Positions 9,181 through 16,946 of a stretch of DNA of 64,000 nt are shown piece after piece. The stretch covers positions 1 through 64,000 of the forward strand of contig QKYL01000212.1 of the NCBI GenBank assembly GCA_003255745.1, read 5' to 3'. Numbering within the stretch: position 1 is the first letter of the stretch; the number at the start of each line of letters is the position of its first letter. The translations under genes were made by a program, and so were the position numbers. Under the pieces are notes generated by a model. That model saw only the letters and a program-made list of their open reading frames with translations. It had not been told where the DNA came from and did not search any database. The DNA comes from Paracoccus saliphilus. GTDB taxonomy: Bacteria > Pseudomonadota > Alphaproteobacteria > Rhodobacterales > Rhodobacteraceae.

Positions 9181-10118
9181 GCGAAGACATCCCCGCCGCC
9201 CCGCCGACCCGCGCGGGCTTTGTCGCCCTGATCGGCGAACCCAATGCCGGAAAATCGACTCTGCTGAACCAGATGGTCGGCGCCAAGGTGTCGATCGTGA
9301 CCCACAAGGTCCAGACCACCCGGGCGCGCATCCGCGGCATCGCGATGCACGGGCCGGCGCAGATCGTCTTCGTGGACACGCCGGGCATCTTCCGGCCGCG
9401 CCGCCGTTTGGATCGCAGCATGGTCGCGGCGGCCTGGGGCGGGGCCTCGGATGCGGACCTGGTGCTGCTGCTGATCGAGGCGCATCGCGGCCTGACCGAG
9501 GGCACGCAGGCCATCCTGGACCAGCTGATGCAGCTGGGGCAGGACAGGCCGGTGGCCTTGGTCATCAACAAGATCGACCGCGTCAAGTCCGAGACGCTGC
9601 TGGCGCTCTCCAAGCAGATGAACGAGGCGTATCCCTTTGCCCAGACCTTCATGATCTCGGCCGAAAAGGGCTATGGCTGCCCGCAGCTGCGCGACTGGCT
9701 GGGCCGGTCGCTGCCGGAAAGCCCTTGGCTTTACCCCGAGGATCAGATCGCCGACCTGCCCATGCGCATGATCGCCGCCGAAATTACCCGCGAAAAGCTG
9801 ACCCTGCGCCTGCACGAGGAAATTCCCTATCAGCTGACGGTCGAGACCGAGGGCTGGGAGGAAAAGAAGGACGGCAGCGCGCGGGTGGAACAGGTGGTCT
9901 ATGTGGCCCGCCAGGGCCACAAGGGCATCGTGCTGGGCCACGGCGGCGAGACGATCAAGGCCGTAGGCCAGGCCGCCCGGCTGGAGCTGGAAGCCTTCAT
10001 GGGCCGCGCGGTTCATCTGTTCCTTCAGGTCCGCGTGCGCGAGAACTGGCAGGACGAGGCCGAACGTTATGACGAAATGGGCCTGAACTTCCGCGACGGC
10101 GACGCCGGACGGACATGA
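9177..10118 (+). CDS. era: GTPase Era
   Basis: Era is an essential GTPase that binds the 3' end of 16S rRNA and chaperones assembly of the small ribosomal subunit. The 313-aa product has the P-loop GEPNAGKST (residues 20-28), switch region [10 protein letters not shown], the G3 box [11 protein letters not shown] and the G4 box VINKIDR. The C-terminal KH domain follows from about residue 215 ([23 protein letters not shown] to [18 protein letters not shown]). The start overlaps the rnc stop by 4 bases, and the stop overlaps the next gene by 4 bases. Confidence 0.97.
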   Translation: MSEDIPAAPPTRAGFVALIGEPNAGKSTLLNQMVGAKVSIVTHKVQTTRARIRGIAMHGPAQIVFVDTPGIFRPRRRLDRSMVAAAWGGASDADLVLLLIEAHRGLTEGTQAILDQLMQLGQDRPVALVINKIDRVKSETLLALSKQMNEAYPFAQTFMISAEKGYGCPQLRDWLGRSLPESPWLYPEDQIADLPMRMIAAEITREKLTLRLHEEIPYQLTVETEGWEEKKDGSARVEQVVYVARQGHKGIVLGHGGETIKAVGQAARLELEAFMGRAVHLFLQVRVRENWQDEAERYDEMGLNFRDGDAGRT

Positions 10119-10450
10119 GCCAGCCGCGGCTGGCCGCCTCCCTCTGGGTGGCGGCCTATCTGGCACGGTTGGGGCAGGCGGGCATCCCCGCCTATGTCAT
10201 CACCCGGGGCGACGACACGGCAGGGGCGGTGGCCGTCAAATGCGCGCGGCTGGACGGAGCGGCGCAGCTGTGGATGCGCGAATGGGACTTTGATACCGAC
10301 ACCCGCCCTTGGGTGGCGGTCGAGGATGGGCCCGAGACGCAGGTCGACGCTGCCATTGCCCGCCAGCGCGCCCGCGATCCCGATCTGTGGGTGCTGGAAA
10401 TCGAAAGCCGCGACGGCCGGACGCTGTTGGATCAGGACGGGCTGTTCTGA
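10115..10450 (+). CDS. DUF1491 family protein
   Basis: The 111-aa product matches the small DUF1491 family, found mainly in alphaproteobacteria. The N-terminal ARLAASLWVAAYLARL-like helix and the middle RGDDTAGAVAVKCARLDGAA, followed by a charged C-terminal half, fit the family. The function is unknown. It is soluble and has no signal peptide. It overlaps the era stop by 4 bases (ATGA), which makes it the last member of the lepB-rnc-era run and suggests it is made together with those RNA-processing factors. Confidence 0.85.
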   Translation: MSQPRLAASLWVAAYLARLGQAGIPAYVITRGDDTAGAVAVKCARLDGAAQLWMREWDFDTDTRPWVAVEDGPETQVDAAIARQRARDPDLWVLEIESRDGRTLLDQDGLF

Positions 10451-10489
10451 CCTCTGGCGCGGGCGCTGCTTGCAGAATATGCAGCCTTC

Positions 10490-11425
10490 ATGAGCAGTCC
10501 CGCCGCCCCCCAGACCGATTCGCCCAAAGGCTTGGTTTATGCCATCGCGGCCTATGGCTTGTGGGGGTTCCTGCCGATCTTCATGAAGGCGCTGTCGCAT
10601 ATCCCGCCGGCCGAGATCATCGCCCATCGCATCCTGTGGTCGCTGCCGATTGCCGCGGCGGTGCTGATCTGGCAGGGCCGTGCCGCCGAGGTGCGCCAAG
10701 CCCTGGGCCAGCCCCGCCTGCTGGCGATGGCCGCGCTGACCGCGATGCTGATTTCCGTCAACTGGCTGATCTATGTCTGGTCCATCGCGAACGACCACGC
10801 GCTGGACGCGGCGCTTGGTTATTACATCAACCCGCTGTTCAGCGTCTTCCTGGGTGCGACCCTGCTGGGGGAACGGCTGTCGCGCGGTCAGTTCGCGGCC
10901 ATCGCGTTGGCCGCGGCGGCGGTGGTGATCCTGACCGTGCAGGCGGGAAGCCTGCCGCTGGTCGCCATCGGGCTGACCCTGTCCTGGGGCTTTTACGCCT
11001 ATTGCAAGAAAAGCCTGCCCTTGGGCCCCAACCAGGGCTTCACACTGGAGGTGCTGCTGCTGACGCCCTTTGCGGTGGCTTTCCTGATCTGGCAGGCGGC
11101 GCAGGGGCAGGCGCATTTCGGCGGAAACAGCCTTGACACGCTGCTGCTGCTGGGCTGCGGACCCGTCACGGCAATCCCGCTGCTGTTCTATGCCAACGGG
11201 GCCAAGTTGATCCGCCTGTCCACCATCGGCATCCTGCAATATATCGCGCCCACGATGATCTTCCTCTGCGCGGTGCTGCTGTTCGGGGAACCCTTTGACG
11301 GCGCCCGGCTGATTGCCTTCCCGATGATCTGGGCGGCGCTGGCGATCTATTCGGTGACGCTGCTGCGTCAGGCCGGCCAGCGCCGCCGAGACCGGCGCGA
11401 ACTGGCAGCACGGCGCGCGCAATGA
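10490..11425 (+). CDS. rarD: EamA-family permease, RarD type
   Basis: The 311-aa protein has about ten hydrophobic helices made of two EamA halves and belongs to the RarD branch of the drug/metabolite transporter superfamily. The opening KGLVYAIAAYGLWGFLPIFMKAL, the VNWLIYVWSIAN segment and the ALDAALGYYINPLFSVFLG signature are typical. The substrate is not established; family members have been discussed as chloramphenicol-resistance or amino-acid exporters. It lies 39 bases after DUF1491 and 56 bases before recO, and may be transcribed with them. Confidence 0.9.
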   Translation: MSSPAAPQTDSPKGLVYAIAAYGLWGFLPIFMKALSHIPPAEIIAHRILWSLPIAAAVLIWQGRAAEVRQALGQPRLLAMAALTAMLISVNWLIYVWSIANDHALDAALGYYINPLFSVFLGATLLGERLSRGQFAAIALAAAAVVILTVQAGSLPLVAIGLTLSWGFYAYCKKSLPLGPNQGFTLEVLLLTPFAVAFLIWQAAQGQAHFGGNSLDTLLLLGCGPVTAIPLLFYANGAKLIRLSTIGILQYIAPTMIFLCAVLLFGEPFDGARLIAFPMIWAALAIYSVTLLRQAGQRRRDRRELAARRAQ

Positions 11426-11481
11426 TCTGGTGCCCTTGGCGGCGATGACGCAAGCTGGCCGCGACTGAGGCGGAGGCGGCG

Positions 11482-12216
11482 ATGGAATGGCAGGCAGAGG
11501 GCACAGTGATCGGGCGCCGCCTTCATGGCGAAACCGCGGTCATCATCGATGTGCTGACGCTGGAACACGGGCGCCATGCGGGGGTCGTGCCCGGCGGCAC
11601 CTCGCAGCGGCGAGGCGCGCTGCTGCAACCGGGGGCGCGGCTGGACCTGCGCTGGCGGGCGCGGCAGGCGGACCAGCTGGGCACCTTTGCCGTCGAACCC
11701 CTGCGCCTGCGCAGCGGGCTGATGGCCGATCCGACGGCCTTGGCCGGGCTGAACGCGATCTGCGCGCTGCTGCTGTTCGTTCTGCCGGAACGCGACCCGC
11801 ATCCGCAGCTGGCGACCCGAACCGAGGCGCTGTTGGACCTGATCGAGGCGGGCGGTGACTGGTCCGCCCTCTACCTGCAGTGGGAAATGTCGCTTCTGGA
11901 CGAGATGGGCTTTGGGCTGGACCTCTCCGCCTGCGCCGTGACCGGCGCACGCGAGGGGTTGGCCTATGTCAGCCCGCGGTCGGGTCGCGCGGTCAGCCGC
12001 GCGGGGGCCGGGGAATGGGCCGACCGGCTGCTGCCGCTGCCGGGGCTGATGGGGGGCGCGGGCGACAACCGCGCCCAAGGGCTGGCCGAGGGGCTGGCGA
12101 TCACTGGTCATTTTCTGGAACATCGGCTGGCGGCCGAACTGGTCGGGCGCCACTTGCCGGCCGCGCGCGCGCGCCTGGTGCGGCGGCTGGAGGCGGGTCG
12201 GGGCCGCACACCCTGA
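11482..12216 (+). CDS. recO: DNA repair protein RecO
   Basis: RecO anneals complementary strands and helps RecR load RecA on SSB-coated gaps. The 244-aa product has the N-terminal OB-fold pattern (MEWQAEGTVIGRRLHGETAVIIDVLT..HGRHAGVVPG) and the helical C-terminal half. The family's four-cysteine zinc site is not evident: only C36-like isolated cysteines are seen, which is usual in alphaproteobacterial members. It closes the rightward run that began at 3763. An inverted repeat lies right after the stop. Confidence 0.93.
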   Translation: MEWQAEGTVIGRRLHGETAVIIDVLTLEHGRHAGVVPGGTSQRRGALLQPGARLDLRWRARQADQLGTFAVEPLRLRSGLMADPTALAGLNAICALLLFVLPERDPHPQLATRTEALLDLIEAGGDWSALYLQWEMSLLDEMGFGLDLSACAVTGAREGLAYVSPRSGRAVSRAGAGEWADRLLPLPGLMGGAGDNRAQGLAEGLAITGHFLEHRLAAELVGRHLPAARARLVRRLEAGRGRTP

Positions 12217-12226
12217 CCTGCCGTGA

Positions 12227-12249
12227 CCCGCGGGACGTCATCCCGCGGG
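12227..12249. terminator. Perfect stem-loop between convergent recO and lipoprotein gene
   Basis: CCCGCGGGA, a 5-base loop, then TCCCGCGGG: a 9-bp perfect stem 10 bases after recO and 10 bases before the end of the opposing gene. There is no clear T run on either side, so it may be a bidirectional but weak or Rho-assisted terminator. Confidence 0.5.
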
Positions 12250-12259
12250 GCCTGTCGCA

Positions 12260-12718
12260 TTACTGGTTGCCGCGTGCCGCGGACAGCGCGTCGGTCGCCT
12301 GATCGGCCGGGCGACCGCTTTCAAAGATCAGCCAGGTGGGGCCCTTGATCCGCAGCACGCCGCCGTAATAATCCATCTCGGTCGCCTGCTGCAGCGCTTG
12401 GAAGAAACGCTGCTCGACGGCGAAGTCCTTGCATTCGGTCACGCCGGTGGTCTGCAGCGGCTCGAAGGCCACGGCCGGCAGGGGCACCGTGTTGCGGGCA
12501 GCATAGCCGTTGCAGGGGCCGCGGCCCGATACGCCTTCCGGCCGGGTCGTCAGGGTGATGTTGCGCAGCGGCACCGTGCCGTTGCCGATGCCGACCAGCA
12601 CATAGTCATTTGCCGGGATCCCGCCCATCGGATCGCCTGCGGGTTCAGAGGCGCAGGCGGCAAGAAGCAGGGTCGCGGCGCAGGCAAGGCCAGCGGCAGG
12701 GCGGAACATGGAGGGCAT
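12260..12718 (-). CDS. Small META/HslJ-like lipoprotein
   Basis: The 152-aa product has a lipoprotein signal peptide with lipobox LLAAC (lipidated cysteine at residue 22). The residue after the cysteine is Ala rather than Asp, which by the E. coli rule would favour the outer membrane. The rest resembles a META domain: GRGPCNGYAARNTVPL, then a cysteine in TGVTECKDF that could pair with the first, and an acidic helix before the last strand LRIKGPTWLIFE. The role of META proteins is poorly known, though HslJ is linked to antibiotic and heat stress. The ATG at 12718 has AGGAG ahead of it; the longer frame back to 12769 is unlikely. It may be cotranscribed with the upstream acyl-CoA dehydrogenase gene (76-base gap). 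Confidence 0.75.
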   Translation of the reverse strand: MPSMFRPAAGLACAATLLLAACASEPAGDPMGGIPANDYVLVGIGNGTVPLRNITLTTRPEGVSGRGPCNGYAARNTVPLPAVAFEPLQTTGVTECKDFAVEQRFFQALQQATEMDYYGGVLRIKGPTWLIFESGRPADQATDALSAARGNQ

Positions 12719-12794
12719 GGCAGACTCCTGGAAGGAAATGCGAAACTGGCGTGGAATAACCCCATTCATCGGCGTAATCCAGCCTATCGACCCC

Positions 12795-14402
12795 TTATCC
12801 CAAAAGACGCCGCGCGATCACCTGCGCCTGAATCTCGGCCGCACCCTCGAAAATGTTCAGAATTCGGGCGTCGCACAGCACGCGGCTGATCTGGTATTCC
12901 AGCGCGAAACCGTTGCCGCCGTGGATTTGCAGGGCATTGTCCGCGCTGGACCAGGCGATGCGCGCGCCCAGCAGCTTGGCCATCCCCGCCTCTAGGTCGC
13001 AGCGGTGACCGTGATCTTTTTCCCACGCGCTGAAATAAGTCAGCTGTCGCGCGATCATGATTTCGACAGCCATCATCGCCAATTTGTCAGCAACGCGGGG
13101 GAAGGCCACCAGCGGCTTGCCGAACTGCTTGCGGTCCAGCGCATATTGCAGCCCCAGCTCCAGCGCGTTCTGCGCCACGCCGATGGCGCGGGCGGCGGTC
13201 TGGATGCGGGCCGATTCGAAGGTCTGCATCAGCTGCTTGAAGCCCTGACCCGTCACCCCGCCCAGAAGGTTCGCGCCCGCCACGCGGAAGCCGTCAAAGC
13301 CCAGTTCGTATTCCTTCATGCCGCGATAACCCAGGACCTCGATCTCGCCGCCGGTCATGCCGGGCGTGGGGAAGGGGTCCTGATCGGTGCCGGGGGCCTT
13401 TTCGGCCAGGAACATCGACAGGCCCCTGTAATCGGTGGTGTCGGGTTCGGTCCGCGCCAGCAGCGTCATCACATGGGTGCGCGCGGCATGGGTGATCCAG
13501 GTCTTGTTGCCGGTGACGACCCAATCCTCGCCCTCCTTCACCGCCCGCGTGCGCAGGGACCCCAGGTCGCTGCCGGTGTTGGGTTCGGTAAAGACGGCCG
13601 TGGGCAGGATCTCTCCGCTGGCCAGCTTCGGCAGCCAATGCGCCTTCTGGTCGTCCGTGCCGCCGCAGATGATCAGCTCGGCCGCGATCTCGCTGCGGGT
13701 GCCAAGGCTGCCCACGCCGATATAGCCCCGCGACAGTTCCTCGGACACGACGACCACTGCCGCCTTGGACATGCCCAGGCCCCCGAATTCCTCGGGGATG
13801 GTCAGGCCAAAGACGCCCAGCTCGGCCAGTTCCTCGATGATCCCCATCGGGATCAGCTCGTCCTTCAGGTGCCATCCATGGGCGTGGGGCGTGACCTTGT
13901 CCTCGGTCCAGCGGCGAAACTGGTCGCGGATCATCTCCAGGTCTTCGTCCAGACCCGAGGCGCCAAAGGTCGCCGCACCGCGGTTGTCGGCAATCAGCTG
14001 CGCCAGTTCGGCCCGCGCCTCGGGCGTGTTGCCGGCCATCAGGGCCCGCGCGGGTTCGGACGGCTCCCAGCTGACGCCCAGATCCGACAGGCGCGCGAAT
14101 TCGGTCTGGCTCATCGGGATGCCGCCGGCGATCTGCGTCAGGTATTCGCCAAAGCCGATCCGCGTGATCAGCGCCTCGATCGGGCCTTCGACGCGGGCCG
14201 ACCAGGCGTGCAGCTGCTTGAGCGCCTCGACATAGGTGGCAAGCCAGGACAGCGCATGGGCGGCATGCTGATGCACCTCCAGCGCCTCGGTGTCCAGACG
14301 GCCCTGTGCCGACAGCCGCGCGCGCAACGTGTCTGTCGCGCGCGCCAGCAGGTCATCGAGTTCGGACAGGACGGTTTCAGTCCGATACTGCATGTCTTTC
14401 AT
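12795..14402 (-). CDS. mcd: Acyl-CoA dehydrogenase, probable (2S)-methylsuccinyl-CoA dehydrogenase
   Basis: The 535-aa flavoprotein is about 150 residues longer than ordinary acyl-CoA dehydrogenases. The extra part is N-terminal and helical (ALSWLATYVEALKQLHAW..., then IGFGEYLTQIAGGIPMSQTEFARL), as in methylsuccinyl-CoA dehydrogenase, which makes mesaconyl-C1-CoA in the ethylmalonyl-CoA pathway of acetate assimilation. The standard domains follow: FGLTIPEEFGGLGMS, TAVFTEPNTGSDLGSLRTRA, ARIQTAARAIGVAQNAL, DRKQFGKPL. The base is probably the glutamate in ILNIFEGAAEIQ (E519). Electrons would go through ETF to the oxidoreductase at 2019-3674. The ATG at 14402 has AAAGGA upstream. The acyl-CoA dehydrogenase family is certain; the exact substrate is inferred from the long N-terminus and taxon. 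Confidence 0.78.
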   Translation of the reverse strand: MKDMQYRTETVLSELDDLLARATDTLRARLSAQGRLDTEALEVHQHAAHALSWLATYVEALKQLHAWSARVEGPIEALITRIGFGEYLTQIAGGIPMSQTEFARLSDLGVSWEPSEPARALMAGNTPEARAELAQLIADNRGAATFGASGLDEDLEMIRDQFRRWTEDKVTPHAHGWHLKDELIPMGIIEELAELGVFGLTIPEEFGGLGMSKAAVVVVSEELSRGYIGVGSLGTRSEIAAELIICGGTDDQKAHWLPKLASGEILPTAVFTEPNTGSDLGSLRTRAVKEGEDWVVTGNKTWITHAARTHVMTLLARTEPDTTDYRGLSMFLAEKAPGTDQDPFPTPGMTGGEIEVLGYRGMKEYELGFDGFRVAGANLLGGVTGQGFKQLMQTFESARIQTAARAIGVAQNALELGLQYALDRKQFGKPLVAFPRVADKLAMMAVEIMIARQLTYFSAWEKDHGHRCDLEAGMAKLLGARIAWSSADNALQIHGGNGFALEYQISRVLCDARILNIFEGAAEIQAQVIARRLLG

Positions 14403-14584
14403 CGATTCGTCCTTTCGCGGCGTTGCAGCATGGGTAACTCCTTCGCAGTCGCAGCGCAACATTTATGCGCATACATGCTGTTTAGCGACCTAATATGTCG
14501 CATTGCTTGGGCCGCCCGAACCGGGGCAAATCCTGGAAAGAAGCGGCCTTTTCCTTTCCGGGCGGGGCGGTTAGCTTGGCCCAC
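14403..14584. promoter_or_regulatory. Divergent control region between mcd and TSUP gene
   Basis: This 182-base gap must hold promoters for both directions. Two small dyads are visible: the palindrome ATGCGCAT at 14465-14472, and GCGAC/GTCGC arms at 14485-14489 and 14497-14501 around an AT-rich centre (CTAATAT). The region between is markedly AT-richer than the genes. The arrangement suits regulator binding, but I cannot assign a regulator. Confidence 0.4.
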
Positions 14585-15352
14585 ATGTTCGGACTGGAGC
14601 CTTGGCAATTCGTGGCGGCCTTCGGGATTACCGCCTTCGCGGGCTTCGTGAAGGGCGCCCTGGGCTTTGCCATGCCGATGATCATGATGTCGGCCTTTGG
14701 GTCCATCATGCCGGCCACCGTTGCGCTGGCCGCGATGATCCTGCCTACGCTGATCACCAACGTACAGCAGAGCTTTCGCGACGGCCGCGGCGCCGCCCTG
14801 GCCTCGGTCCGCAAGTTCCGGCTGCATATCGGGATGGTGGCGGTCTTCATCTGCGTTTCGGCCGGCTTTGCGACCCTGCTGCCGCAATGGCTGATGTACG
14901 GGCTGCTGGGCCTGCCGATCACGGGTTTTGCCCTGTGGCAGCTGTCGGGGCGGCCGCTGGTCCTGCACCTGCACCACCGCCGCCGGGCCGAGGCGTTTTC
15001 GGGCGTGATCGGCGGGCTTTACGGCGGCATTTCGGGGATCTGGGGGCCGCCGCTGATCGTCTATCTGCTGTCCATCGGCACCGAAAAGCGGGAACAGGTC
15101 CGGGTGCAGGGGGTCGTCTTCCTGATCGGCGCCGTGGTTCTGACCGTCGCGCATCTGGTGTCGGGCCTGCTGAACCCGCAGACGCTGCCCTTGTCGGCAT
15201 TGCTGTGCGTGCCCGCGATGGCCGGGATGCAGGCGGGCTTTGCCTTGCAGGACCGGCTGGATGTGGGGCAGTTTCGGCGGTGGACGCTGGTCCTTCTGAT
15301 CCTGACCGGGCTGAACCTGGTCCGACGCGCCTTTGAACTGTGGAGCCTTTGA
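14585..15352 (+). CDS. TSUP (TauE/SafE) family permease
   Basis: The 255-aa hydrophobic protein has about eight membrane helices in two related halves. It fits the sulfite exporter TauE/SafE family: an opening helix with [17 protein letters not shown], and in the second half [27 protein letters not shown], the family's repeated Gly-rich signature. Members move sulfur oxyanions or organosulfonates and other small anions; the substrate here is unknown. The ATG at 14585 is chosen because the longer frame adds a non-conserved leader; its ribosome binding site is weak. Its stop overlaps the dapE start by one base (TGATG). Confidence 0.85.
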   Translation: MFGLEPWQFVAAFGITAFAGFVKGALGFAMPMIMMSAFGSIMPATVALAAMILPTLITNVQQSFRDGRGAALASVRKFRLHIGMVAVFICVSAGFATLLPQWLMYGLLGLPITGFALWQLSGRPLVLHLHHRRRAEAFSGVIGGLYGGISGIWGPPLIVYLLSIGTEKREQVRVQGVVFLIGAVVLTVAHLVSGLLNPQTLPLSALLCVPAMAGMQAGFALQDRLDVGQFRRWTLVLLILTGLNLVRRAFELWSL

Positions 15353-16491
15353 TGATCGATGCCGCCGACCTGACCGCCCGCCTGATCCGCTGCCCCTCGG
15401 TCACACCGGAGGAGGGGGGCGCGCTGGTCCTGCTGCACGACCTGCTGGAAGAAGCGGGCTTCGAGGTGCATCGCGTGGACCGGAACGGCACCGCCAACCT
15501 GTTCGCGCGGTGGGGTGCCAAGGGGGCGCGGACCTTCGGCTTCAACGGCCATACCGACGTGGTGCCGCCGGGCGATCCGGGGTCCTGGACGCATCCGCCC
15601 TTTTCGGGACATCTGGACGATGACGGCGTGATCTGGGGACGCGGCGCGACCGACATGAAATCGGGCGTCGCGGCCTTCGTGGCCGCTGCCATCGACTTCG
15701 TGCGCCAGACCCCGCCCGATGGCGCGCTGATCCTGACCATCACCGGCGACGAGGAGGGGCCGTCCCGCGATGGCACCATCGCCATTCTGGACTGGATGGC
15801 CCAGCAGGGCGAACGCATGGACGTCTGCATCGTGGGCGAGCCGTCGAATCCTGACCACATGGGCGAGATGATGAAGATCGGCCGCCGTGGCTCGGCCACC
15901 TTCCGCATCGGCGCCAAGGGGGTGCAGGGGCACGCGGCCTATCCCCACCGGGCCAGAAACCCGCTGCACGCGCTGACCCGCTATCTGGCCGAACTGACCG
16001 CCGAGCCGCTGGACGACGGGACCGACCATTTCGACCCTTCGGGGCTGCAGATCACTTCGATCGACTGCGGCAACCCGGCCTCGAACGTGATCCCGGAATC
16101 GGCCTCGGCCGTGGTGAACATCCGCTTCAACGACCTGCACAGCGGCGCGGCCCTGGCCGAGCGTCTTGCCGACCATGCCGCACGGATCGAAGCCGAAACC
16201 GGCGTCATCCTGACCGTCACGACCGAGATTTCGGGCGAGGCCTTCCTGACCGCCCCCGGCCCCTTTGTGGACATGGTCCGCGATGTCGTGACCCAGGAAA
16301 CCAACCGCCAGCCGGTCCTGTCCACCTCGGGCGGGACCTCGGACGCGCGCTTTGTCAAGGATCATTGCCCGGTCGTGGAATTCGGACTGGTCGGCCACCA
16401 CATGCACCAAGTGGACGAACGCGTTCCCGCCCAGCAGGTCCGCCAGTTGCAGTCGATCTATCACCGTGTACTGGAGAGATTTTTCGAATGA
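15352..16491 (+). CDS. dapE: Succinyl-diaminopimelate desuccinylase
   Basis: DapE hydrolyses N-succinyl-LL-diaminopimelate to LL-diaminopimelate and succinate in lysine and peptidoglycan precursor synthesis. The 379-aa M20-family metalloenzyme shows the dizinc ligands and catalytic residues: [11 protein letters not shown] (His, then Asp), [13 protein letters not shown] (bridging Asp), [12 protein letters not shown] (catalytic Glu), and near the end [14 protein letters not shown] (His ligand). It is coupled to the TSUP gene before it and overlaps the GNAT gene after it by 4 bases. Its product route leads to LysA, encoded at 36892-38157. Confidence 0.95.
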   Translation: MIDAADLTARLIRCPSVTPEEGGALVLLHDLLEEAGFEVHRVDRNGTANLFARWGAKGARTFGFNGHTDVVPPGDPGSWTHPPFSGHLDDDGVIWGRGATDMKSGVAAFVAAAIDFVRQTPPDGALILTITGDEEGPSRDGTIAILDWMAQQGERMDVCIVGEPSNPDHMGEMMKIGRRGSATFRIGAKGVQGHAAYPHRARNPLHALTRYLAELTAEPLDDGTDHFDPSGLQITSIDCGNPASNVIPESASAVVNIRFNDLHSGAALAERLADHAARIEAETGVILTVTTEISGEAFLTAPGPFVDMVRDVVTQETNRQPVLSTSGGTSDARFVKDHCPVVEFGLVGHHMHQVDERVPAQQVRQLQSIYHRVLERFFE

Positions 16492-16904
16492 GGATCGAGG
16501 AAACCACCGATCTGGCCCTGTGCCATGCCCTGCGCCGCACCGTCTTCATCGAGGAACAGGGCGTCGCCGAGGCCGAGGAGATGGACGACCAGGACGACGG
16601 CGCAATCCATCTGCTGGCCTGGCAGGGCGACCGTCCCGTGGGAACCGCGCGGCTGATCCTGAAAGGCGATATCGGCAAGATCGGCCGTGTCTGCGTTCTG
16701 CCCGAACTGCGCGGAACGGGCCTTGGGGGCGCCCTGATGCGCGCCGCGCTGGATGCGCTGCGGGTGCGGCCGGGGGTTGCACGCGCGCGCCTTGGGGCGC
16801 AGACGCATGCGATCGGATTTTACGAAAAGCTGGGCTTCGTGGCCGAGGGCCCTGTCTATGACGACGCGGGCATCCCGCACCGGGACATGACCCGCGAACT
16901 TTGA
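16488..16904 (+). CDS. GNAT-family N-acetyltransferase
   Basis: The 138-aa product is a single GNAT domain. The conserved parts are [20 protein letters not shown] (as in the YitH/ElaA-type branch), [33 protein letters not shown] with the acetyl-CoA pyrophosphate loop R-G-T-G-L-G, and the late [24 protein letters not shown]. The last motif, with its histidine and acidic residues, is typical of ElaA-like enzymes. The acceptor is unknown. It overlaps the dapE stop (ATGA) and precedes rnr by 42 bases. Confidence 0.88.
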   Translation: MRIEETTDLALCHALRRTVFIEEQGVAEAEEMDDQDDGAIHLLAWQGDRPVGTARLILKGDIGKIGRVCVLPELRGTGLGGALMRAALDALRVRPGVARARLGAQTHAIGFYEKLGFVAEGPVYDDAGIPHRDMTREL

Positions 16905-16946
16905 CCCAACGCACAGCGTTGGCGTCCCATGACAAGGCATGACGCG

